Source of the DNA: Hamiltosporidium magnivora
Taxonomy: Eukaryota; Microsporidia; Dubosqiidae
Assembly: GCA_004325065.1 (NCBI GenBank)
Contig: PITI01000313.1
Span: 1-14,741, forward strand
Reading direction: 5' to 3'
Length of the DNA: 14,741 nt
A program made the position numbers and the translations under genes. The notes beneath the pieces are model-generated. The model did no database searches and was not told the origin of the DNA. It saw nothing but the letters and a program-made list of their open reading frames with translations. Below are positions 1-6,989 of the stretch, in pieces (within the stretch, counting starts at the first letter, position 1; each line of letters starts with the position of its first letter).

Positions 1-60
1 TAGTATTTTACAATATTTTACATTCCTTAGTATTTTACAGTATTTTTACTTCTTCTTTTT
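1..60. repeat. Short AT-rich direct repeat
   Basis: The 12-mer TAGTATTTTACA occurs at the left edge and again about 28 bases later, each followed by a similar run, so this is a short degenerate tandem duplication. It may be the end of a longer array outside the window. No gene is visible between here and the array beginning near 185. Confidence 0.4.
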
Positions 61-184
61 ATCAATAACAGTTGTTCCAGAATTTAAAAACTAATGCTTC
101 TTCGTTTAAATTTAATTCGTCATTTATTTTAATTTTTAAATAATTTAATTCTAAAAAAAATACATTTTTATTGAAATTCTTTTT

Positions 185-405
185 ACTAAGACCCTGTTAT
201 TTACTACCCTTATTACTAAGACCCTGTTATCTACTATTTTATTACTAAAACCCTGTTATTTAGTACCTTTATCATCAAGACCCCTTTAACTACCCTACTA
301 TTACTAACACCCTATTATCTACTGCCTTATTACTAACACCCTATAGTTTAGTATCCCTTATCATCAAGACCCCTTTAACTACCCTCATTACTAAGACCCC
401 TTTAA
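185..405. repeat. Degenerate ~30-bp tandem array (ACTAAGACCCTGTTAT-type)
   Basis: Units resembling ACTAAGACCCTGTTAT start at 185, 215 and 244, a spacing of 29-30 bases. More diverged units follow (ACTAACACCCTATTAT, ATCAAGACCCCTTTAACTACC) up to the stop codon of the sphingolipid gene. Each unit carries CCC on the plus strand, so the sense strand of the adjacent minus-strand gene has GGG runs in its 3' flank. The array ends almost at the stop codon, so it may be transcribed as the 3' untranslated region. Confidence 0.7.
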
Positions 406-411
406 TAACCA

Positions 412-1683
412 TTATATTTCTACTGTTTCACATGCCATCTTAACCTTATTAATAACACCCATTACTTCTTTACTACTAAGTCCTTTCTTAACACATATTC
501 TAAGACTAGGAAAAGGATTTTGATTAACACCTACTCTAACACCATGTTTAAGTAATTTATTTTTTATTTCATAAATTCTTAAAAGTTCATTTTCTAAAGA
601 ATTATTTGTAAGATTATTTTTATGAGTAATAATAACTAAAGGACTATCTTTATGAGAAATTACGCTGTAATTTTCAGATAAAAAATATTTATGAAAAAGA
701 TTTGAAGTATTGATGGCATAAAAATTAAAAGACTGAAGAGCAGCAGAAGCAAAGAAACCGGGAAGAGAAGCAGAAAAACAATAAGAAGGAGCACTCAGTC
801 TCTGGTATTCTACGACATAGGAACTAGAAGCAGAGAAACCACCATTGAGAGGTATTACATGAGAAAGTGAACCCATCAAAATATCCACATCTTTTATATT
901 TACATTCCAATATCCAATACTTCCTGTAGAACTGAGTAATGGATAAGAAAGACTTTCATCTACAATTAATCTTAATTTGTATTTCTTTTTTATTTCAATT
1001 ATTTCCTGTAAATTTATAATTTCTCCTGTATTTCTACAAAGTCCTTCTACAATTAAAAAATTTCTATGTTTTTTACTGTAAAATATTTTTATTTTTTTAT
1101 TTAAATCTTCAATTCCATTGAAATATACAGAAGTAGCTTTAGAAATACTAATACCACGTAATATTGCCTCATTACTGTGACAATAATAAAATATTACATC
1201 TTTACTTTTACAGAAACATGTAATTACACTATTTATACACGTAAAATTATTAGAATATAAAATGGAACTTTCAGTTCCAAAATTTTCTGCAATTTTTTTT
1301 TCCAATTCTAAATGTAAATCAAGCGTACCATAAAAACCAGGAGGACCACACGTACCAACACCATAATTTTTTATTGTGTTTGAACATATATCTACATAAG
1401 AATTTATACGATTATAAAAATCATAATCTGCTAATTCATATAAAGTAGAAGATGGAAAAGATGGAATATCAAATATTTTTGAATTTATTTCTATTTCATT
1501 TATTTCTTCTGGAATAAATTCTTCTATCAGTTCTTCTACAGTTTTATTGCTTAGAATTAAATCTGTATTTTTGTATTTTTTAAAACGAAAATAAAATAAA
1601 AAGAAAAGAATTATCGATTCTGTTATTAAACGTGCTAAGTTGAAATAATTGGATTTTAAGAGTGGAAATAGTAAGGTTATCAT
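412..1683 (-). CDS. LCB1: Serine palmitoyltransferase subunit 1 (LCB1-like)
   Basis: The 423-residue product matches the long-chain-base subunit of serine palmitoyltransferase, the ER enzyme that condenses serine with palmitoyl-CoA in the first step of sphingolipid synthesis. It has an N-terminal hydrophobic segment (about residues 18-33) for ER anchoring. The hallmark YGVGTCGPPGFYGT lies at 107-120, an EGL.RNTG block at 213-220, VDESLS at 241-246 and QRLSAP..CFSASLPGFF at 294-311. At the position of the PLP-binding lysine (270-283, MGSLSHVIPLNGGF) there is no lysine. That is expected for LCB1, which is catalytically silent and works as a heterodimer with LCB2; no LCB2 gene is in this window. 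The GTCGPRG motif usual in the family reads GTCGPPG here. The length is somewhat below the roughly 470 residues of animal LCB1. The ATG is preceded by CCCC six bases upstream. It is divergent from the small gene at 2123. Confidence 0.93.
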   Translation of the reverse strand: MITLLFPLLKSNYFNLARLITESIILFFLFYFRFKKYKNTDLILSNKTVEELIEEFIPEEINEIEINSKIFDIPSFPSSTLYELADYDFYNRINSYVDICSNTIKNYGVGTCGPPGFYGTLDLHLELEKKIAENFGTESSILYSNNFTCINSVITCFCKSKDVIFYYCHSNEAILRGISISKATSVYFNGIEDLNKKIKIFYSKKHRNFLIVEGLCRNTGEIINLQEIIEIKKKYKLRLIVDESLSYPLLSSTGSIGYWNVNIKDVDILMGSLSHVIPLNGGFSASSSYVVEYQRLSAPSYCFSASLPGFFASAALQSFNFYAINTSNLFHKYFLSENYSVISHKDSPLVIITHKNNLTNNSLENELLRIYEIKNKLLKHGVRVGVNQNPFPSLRICVKKGLSSKEVMGVINKVKMACETVEI

Positions 1684-1693
1684 TTAAAGGGGT
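1684..1693 (-). promoter_or_regulatory. CCC-like start signal of the LCB1-like gene
   Basis: Read on the minus strand the sequence is ACCCCTTTAA directly before ATG, with the C-run 6-9 nt upstream. A C- or G-run just before the start codon is a known microsporidian signal. The opposing gene at 2123 has nearly the same arrangement (ACCCTTTA-ATG), which supports both start codons. Confidence 0.6.
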
Positions 1694-1741
1694 AAGTTTA
1701 TTTATTTTAAACAAAAAGTATAAATTAGGGTAGATTAGAGA

Positions 1742-1911
1742 TATAAAGGGAATAAAAGGGTTATTAACTAGGTTTTATTAGATATATAAAGGGTTTTAAC
1801 TCAAAGAAGATTATAAAGGGAATAAAAGGGTTATAAATTAGGTTTTATTAGAGATATAAAGGGTTTTAACTCATAGAAGATTATAAAGGGAATAAAAGGG
1901 TTATAACTACA
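1742..1911. repeat. 70-bp tandem repeat, about 2.4 copies
   Basis: Units beginning TATAAAGGGAATAAAAGGG start at 1742, 1812 and 1882, an exact 70-base period with few mismatches. The third copy breaks off after about 30 bases. Each unit carries three AAAGGG motifs on the plus strand. The array fills much of the divergent promoter region between the LCB1-like gene and the small plus-strand gene. Confidence 0.85.
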
Positions 1912-1952
1912 TAGATACATAGATAAAGGGTATTAAGTCTATAACATTACAT

Positions 1953-2021
1953 TAAAGGGTGTTAACAACAGTTCTATGTATAAAGGGTGTTAACAACAGT
2001 TCTATGTATAAAGGGTGTTAA
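1953..2021. repeat. 28-bp tandem repeat, about 2.5 copies
   Basis: The 28-mer beginning TAAAGGGTGTTAACAACAG is present as two identical copies (1953-1980 and 1981-2008), followed by a partial third (TAAAGGGTGTTAA). Related AAAGGGT...TTAA units continue to about 2080, just before the start of the small plus-strand gene. Confidence 0.88.
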
Positions 2022-2114
2022 ATATTAAGTATTTAATTAAAGGGTCTTAAATCTATAACTATTTACAAAAGGTGTTAATTATTACACCTTGGTTTTTTAA
2101 AGAATAAAAGACAA

Positions 2115-2122
2115 ACCCTTTA
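2115..2122 (+). promoter_or_regulatory. CCC-like start signal of the 77-residue gene
   Basis: ACCCTTTA lies immediately before ATG, with the CCC 5-7 nt upstream. This mirrors the signal of the divergent LCB1-like gene and is the main reason to accept this small reading frame as a gene. Confidence 0.55.
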
Positions 2123-2356
2123 ATGAAGAAAGAAAATAAATATAATTTATTAAGAAAGTATTTAACAATAGAAAGACAGTTTACACATAAAAATATAGAA
2201 TTTGAAATACTAAAGGGAATTAAAACCCCTTTATTTATTAAAGAAAATGATATACTTTGTCCTGTAAATGAAAATAATACAGAAGATCTTTATAATGAAC
2301 GTGTTAAATTAAAAGAGAAAATAAAAAAAATTAAAAATACAATAAAAGGGAATTAA
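2123..2356 (+). CDS. Small lysine-rich protein, unknown function
   Basis: This encodes 77 residues that I do not recognise. The product is highly charged, with about one quarter lysine. Residues 55-77 are lysine/glutamate-rich and likely helical or coiled coil (ERVKLKEKIKKIKNTIK). There is no signal peptide or membrane segment. The ATG is preceded by the CCC-like signal shared with its divergent neighbour. Two features speak for caution. The coding sequence contains a GGGAATTAAAACCCC stretch like the flanking repeats, and its last codons and stop (AAAGGGAATTAA) coincide with the first unit of the downstream GGGAATTAAAA array. It could be a genuine short microsporidian gene or a chance frame in repeat-derived DNA. 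Confidence 0.5.
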   Translation: MKKENKYNLLRKYLTIERQFTHKNIEFEILKGIKTPLFIKENDILCPVNENNTEDLYNERVKLKEKIKKIKNTIKGN

Positions 2357-2550
2357 AAAAAAATTATAGGGGAATTAAAAAGAGTACAACAAAATAATTA
2401 TAGGGGAATTAAAATGAGTATAAAAAAGGGAATTTGAAAAAAAAATTAAAAAAGAATAAAACGGAATTAAAATGTGTATAAAAGGGAAATATAATAGTAT
2501 AAAGAAAGATAAAAAAAGAATTATAAGGGAATTAAAATACAAAAAACACA
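2341..2550. repeat. Degenerate ATTATAGGGGAATTAAAA array
   Basis: Copies of ATTATAGGGGAATTAAAA start at 2363 and 2397. Looser copies (AAAGGGAATTAAAA, AAAGGGAATTTG, ACGGAATTAAAATG, ATAAGGGAATTAAAAT) begin at 2344 and continue to about 2540. The G-runs are on the plus strand, the sense strand of the gene just upstream. From about 2560 to 2780 the intergenic DNA is AT-rich with nothing recognisable. Confidence 0.7.
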
Positions 2551-2792
2551 AAGAATAAAATTAAATGGAATTAGTTGATACATGTAGTCAAAAGAGTGAT
2601 TAGTTATAGGACAGGATTTAGAATACATTGACATATTCTATAGTTGTTATTTAACCTAACTTAAATTATTATAAAAATAAAACTTTAAGGTAAAATTTGT
2701 ATTATCATCTCCTATTCATTGAATAATTTTAGAAAAATAAATATTTTAAAAACAAAGAATCTTATTATCAGTAACTTTAATAGTCTCCTATC

Positions 2793-2940
2793 TTAACGCC
2801 CTCTTATATATCTCTTATTATTAACACCCTCTTATATATCTCTTGTTATAAGCACCCTCTTATATATTCTCTAAGTATTAACACCCATTATATATCTCTT
2901 ATTATTAATACCTCTTATACATCCCTTGTTATAAGCACTT
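2793..2940. repeat. 28-bp tandem repeat, 5-6 degenerate copies
   Basis: Units of the type TTAACACCCTCTTATATATC start at 2793, 2821, 2849, 2878, 2905 and 2932, a spacing of 27-29 bases. The array ends at the stop codon of the disulfide isomerase-like gene. CCC is on the plus strand, so the gene's sense strand reads GGGTGTTAA in its 3' flank. Confidence 0.85.
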
Positions 2941-2941
2941 T

Positions 2942-4456
2942 TTAGTCACTTTTCTTAGTAGCAACACCTTTCTTTAATAATAACAGCCCTATTCCTATAA
3001 TAACACCTAATACCATTAAATAACTCATAATGTAACTTTTCTTAGGTGGATAAGGTTTTAGCTTATTCTCGTCATATTTCTCAATAAGTTCTTCAACAAA
3101 ATCATTAAAATTATTTTCATTCAAAAGAATTCTTTGGGCGTAGAAATACTGTTTGAAAGGATTGTAAATGAAGACACTTGGTACTGGTAAGTTGGGAACA
3201 AGAGAAGGTATAAACAATGGATAATCATCCACGTTTATAACACCGTATACTTTTTCTGAGAAAGGTAATCCTATATGGCGGTTGGCAGAAAGTTTTTCAA
3301 ATTGGTCTACCAATTCCTCTTCTCTAGTCAATAGTATTACTGCTGGTTTAAGTCCGTGGAATATTGTAAAGAAATTATCGTTGTTTATTATTGTTATGTG
3401 TGGGAAATGAGCATGGAATATCCATTCACTTATTTTATAACCGTTTGACAATTTTTCTGGACATTGGTGGAAGATACCGTTGCGATAAACTGCTAATATC
3501 ACCATATCCTCATCTTTAACGTGTTCTGTCTCTTTTGTTTCATTTGTGTTTTCTATTTCCTTTTTTGGAAATATATTTGCTTTTTGAAATAAATCAGGAT
3601 CTGAGGTTTTGTAAATTTTTGCTTTCATTTTGTATTCATGGGCTGCTTGTCTAAAATAGCTATTTGCTAGGCTAAGGTTTGTGTTAAATACTATAAAAAT
3701 AGGATCGCCTATTTTACGGTTTTTTATTGTGGTATTAAAGGCATCGAGAGTTAATTCTTTAAAACTTGGTTCAAGTAGTTCATCTACATAGTCTGAGAGA
3801 GTAGGTAAATCCATTTTATGGTTGTATACCATGTTTATGCCATTATATAATATAAGTAGAACAGGATAGGATTGTATATTAAAACGATGGGTAAGGTTTT
3901 GTGTTTCAGAACTGGGAATTTCACCTACGTTCAATTTTTCACTGTAAATTTTACTGACTTCACTTAAAATTTCTCGGAGGTGGCTATCTTTAGAAGTGTA
4001 AAACAAAATAACCCAGGGGCCGTCGAATCCAGTATAAAAATCTCTTTCTCTCAATCTTACTACTTGGCCAGGGTGTTTTTTAATACGATGTTTGAATATT
4101 TTAGGATTTATATCGGTATTTTGGGTTAAAAAAGTGACAATCTCATCAAATTCTTTATATCCTTTCATTCTTCCTACTTCTTCATTGTTTTTATAAAGAA
4201 TGAGCTGAGGAACTGCATCGATTTCTTCTTTAGAACACTCACATTTGCCACAATCAACAGATTGAATTGTAATTGGTGTATTGCTACGTTCAAGACGAAC
4301 ACCTATTTCTTCAATTAATGGTGCAAGTCTTTGGCAGTGTGGACAGGTTTCGCGGTAGAATTTTTTAAGGACGATATTTGTAGGTGCATTCTCTGGCAAG
4401 GTACATGTTTCTAATATCTCGGATAGAATGCTGTAGAAGTGGATGAATAGCAACAT
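2942..4456 (-). CDS. ER membrane-anchored protein disulfide isomerase-like protein
   Basis: The 504-residue protein has a short hydrophobic N-terminus (about 1-14) that could act as a signal peptide. A first thioredoxin domain follows (about 25-113), with the redox site CPHC at 38-41 (FYRETCPHCQRLAP) and the cis-proline at AVPQ (83). Later thioredoxin-like folds lack a CXXC: one near 146-230 with SYPVLLILYNG, and a last one near 365-460. A membrane helix lies at about 475-494 and the C-terminus is KKSD, which fits the KKXX ER-retrieval signal. The layout (one active domain, inactive domains, membrane anchor, dilysine tail) resembles yeast Eps1-type membrane PDIs that assist folding or quality control of secretory proteins. 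Three extra cysteines (69, 72, 74) sit where the first domain normally has a single VDC. No C- or G-run precedes the ATG. The assignment to the PDI family is firm; the Eps1-like subtype is inferred. Confidence 0.88.
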   Translation of the reverse strand: MLLFIHFYSILSEILETCTLPENAPTNIVLKKFYRETCPHCQRLAPLIEEIGVRLERSNTPITIQSVDCGKCECSKEEIDAVPQLILYKNNEEVGRMKGYKEFDEIVTFLTQNTDINPKIFKHRIKKHPGQVVRLRERDFYTGFDGPWVILFYTSKDSHLREILSEVSKIYSEKLNVGEIPSSETQNLTHRFNIQSYPVLLILYNGINMVYNHKMDLPTLSDYVDELLEPSFKELTLDAFNTTIKNRKIGDPIFIVFNTNLSLANSYFRQAAHEYKMKAKIYKTSDPDLFQKANIFPKKEIENTNETKETEHVKDEDMVILAVYRNGIFHQCPEKLSNGYKISEWIFHAHFPHITIINNDNFFTIFHGLKPAVILLTREEELVDQFEKLSANRHIGLPFSEKVYGVINVDDYPLFIPSLVPNLPVPSVFIYNPFKQYFYAQRILLNENNFNDFVEELIEKYDENKLKPYPPKKSYIMSYLMVLGVIIGIGLLLLKKGVATKKSD

Positions 4457-5587
4457 GTTTTTGTTTATTTGTTTAGTATTGTTTTATAGAAAAATGTGTA
4501 AACATTGTGATACTTGGTTTTAAAGATGTTTCAGGTGTTATGTTAGGTACTTTCTGTATCATACGTGTGTTCTTAATTTATTAAAGAAACTTAATGGTTT
4601 TATAAAAAAATGTGTAAGTAAATATGAAATAAAGGATGAGAGTAAAGTTTATAATCTATACAAAATGATAAAAATTTTTTCCCCATAATATTAAGTGATA
4701 ATATATTTAATATAAGTATTATTTATGATGCTGAACGACTTTATTGTGGTTGTGTGTAAATCTATGAGTTTCCAGAATATATATTTATTTAATTTGTTTA
4801 GAAAATAACATCAACCCTATATCTGTCCAATAGATATTTGAAAATAGATACGGAGAAAAAAATTAAAATCGAAATGTTCATTGGAATCATTTAGAATAAA
4901 CAGATAATTTTGTTCTAGAAGCAAATGGAACACGTAGAGTTTAAATGAAAGATTTGTAAAGCAAATAAATATAAATTTATAATCCTATTAAGGTGTATTA
5001 GCAAAATTTTCTTGATAGATATATTTCCAATTTGGATTTGTAGTCTCAATAATTTTTTTGGTTTTATTTTGAATTGTACATATGAAAGTCTAAATCGAAA
5101 AATATTTAGTAGAATAACAATCAGTGTTTTCATATTAAAGCTAAATAGAACTAATCTATTAAATATTCGCTTGAAATGTATAACATAACATCCATTATAT
5201 TTTAATAAATTTTATGTACTTTATAAGTGGAAAATGTACTTTAATATGATTTGACCTAAATTTAACATATATTTTATGAGTTATGGTATTTAAAAATGTT
5301 TTAAAATTTTTATTATAGATTTTTGCTTACTAAAAAATGTAAAAATTATTATTTAAAAGTATTGTTAAATATATAATAAAGAAAAATTATAAAACATTTT
5401 AAGAAAAAATATAAATATGTATAAAGTATATCACATATTTCTTCAACAATTGCATATTTTTACATTTGGTTTCATAACTTTAGCGTAGTTCTAAGGTTAA
5501 CATAAATAACTCTTACCAAATATCCATCGATACTTTCTCGATATCAATATTCTAAAGACTTTAATCTATCAGGTGTTTGGAACTTAA
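4457..5587. other. AT-rich gene-free stretch
   Basis: About 1.1 kb of very AT-rich DNA upstream of the disulfide isomerase-like gene. I see no credible gene, RNA gene or ordered repeat. The only ATG-initiated frame of note (4915-5133, minus) has a random-looking Ile/Leu/Lys composition. The G-run arrays seen on the left do not continue here. Confidence 0.5.
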
Positions 5588-5700
5588 TTAATAGGCTAGG
5601 CAGTTGCCCGAGTTTGTAATGTCAGTTGCATCGAGTGTGATCTTAGGCCGAAACCACTCTGGGCTTGCACGAGACTATGCAGCATTGCTACTTATTCTAT
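5588..5700. other. Higher-GC island of unknown origin
   Basis: About 110 bases at close to 50% GC are embedded in DNA of roughly 20% GC. Both strands carry short open stretches without ATG start support: about 44 codons on plus beginning near 5595, and 29 codons on minus (5588-5674) with a natural-looking composition. It does not fold into a tRNA by eye and I do not recognise it as another structural RNA. The most likely reading is a fragment of a mobile element or decayed gene. Confidence 0.35.
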
Positions 5701-5900
5701 GCTTTTTGAACCATAAAATTTCTAGCTAAGATACATCTCTAAGACTTACATGATATGAAATAGACAATAAATGTCATAAAAACAGAAAAAACTTGCTACC
5801 CAGCTTTCCCACCTTTAAAGAACTTTATTTTTATATCTCACAGGCGTTAAATCTTCAAACTCCCGTGAATAAAGCTAGGTTTTCATGCTTTTACATGGTA

Positions 5901-6229
5901 TTAACCTTCCTGTTCAGTTTCAGTCTGTGATTCAGTTATATAAGAACCGAAATAAATTTTTAGAAAAGGTATTATCATTTCGTAAAACTTCTCCTCCTTG
6001 TACAAATTCCCATTAATACTCGAGGATACAGTGTAGTTTTATTCACAAGAGAAATCCAAACAATGATTTCATACATCAATTTCTCATGCTCATTATCAAA
6101 TAGATAGTTTTTTATGTGGTATCTTCCATCCACTACAAAAATATATAAATAAATAAATTTATAGAATATTAAAGTCAAATCAGCGCAAATATTATTCGAA
6201 TATATATAGTTTAGTTGAATACTAGAGCT
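5901..6229 (-). pseudogene. Possible frameshifted gene relic
   Basis: Two overlapping minus-strand open stretches look protein-like in a region otherwise full of stops. The first is open from 6229 to 5975 and contains VVDGRYHIKNYLFDNEHEKL. It has no ATG in a sensible place and ends in a short arginine-rich tail that is probably out of frame. The second, in a different frame, is open from 6038 to 5901 and contains KEEKFYEMIIPFLKIYFGSY, then an acidic end (ESQTETEQEG) and a stop. The composition of the two pieces suggests one coding sequence interrupted by a frameshift between about 6000 and 6038. Neither part matches a family I know. Base composition also rises in the adjoining 5800-5960 stretch. 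It could alternatively be chance. Confidence 0.3.
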
Positions 6230-6989
6230 TTATTTAGTACAGATTATATACTAAAAAAGTTTCTATGTTTGTGATGAAATACATTTCAGATGTTTTATGT
6301 ATTTAAAATTATATAGACGATTAAAATATAAACCATGATGCCTTATTGCTCATATATAATCATAATATTATGGTAATATTGTGATCAAAGGTGTTTATTT
6401 TGATAAGAGTAAGGAAAGAAACGTGTTTGGAGTAATAGAACCTTTTTAAAAACCAAATTTTGTTTTACGAATAAAACATAACTTCTTAACAGCTAGCTTG
6501 CCTTTGAAATGCTAATTTGAAATGATATTTTATTTGTTAATTAAGCAGTTTTCGAATTGTCTTAGTTCACAAGGTTAAATTATTTTTAAACAAGATGATT
6601 TTTTTATTCAATTTAAAAATTCATTTAAATTAGTATAATATGAATTTAACTTTTCATATGAAACTTAAATATAATAGCTAGCGAAAATAGGAAACGAGTT
6701 AAATCAAAACAAATAGATTTTTTGATATTAAAGATAATGCTTTAAGCTATTTTTTATTTCGGTTAAATATATAAGATATAAATTTTTTTTTATAGCTTTA
6801 AAAGATTTGAATCGACTCTTTATCAGAAAATTAAAGTATCTACCAAGTAGTTATTTATGAGATTAAAATAAAAAACACAGTTTCTACAAACACATTACCA
6901 ATCTAATGAATATTAATTTGGAATTTTTTAATATAAAGAAATCAAAAAAAATAATAAATTTATTTTAAAAATAATTTTGTTAGCAAATA
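6230..6989. other. AT-rich gene-free stretch downstream of the kinase
   Basis: No credible frame, RNA gene or ordered repeat is visible. The 3' flank of the kinase lacks the G-run repeats that follow the other well-supported genes of the window. Confidence 0.45.

Noticed and set aside
185..405. CRISPR-like or telomeric array
   Set aside because: Units are head-to-tail degenerate tandem repeats without distinct spacers, and the organism appears eukaryotic. The repeat is not a telomere unit.
4915..5133. 72-residue minus-strand frame with ATG
   Set aside because: Composition is dominated by Ile, Leu, Lys and Asn as expected from random AT-rich DNA. It has no start signal, no motif and no neighbouring support.
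5590..5690. tRNA, 5S rRNA or U2 snRNA in the GC island
   Set aside because: I could not form a cloverleaf with matching acceptor ends. The minus strand has a weak U2-like CGGCCTAAGATCA but lacks the GUAGUA branch-site recognition sequence.
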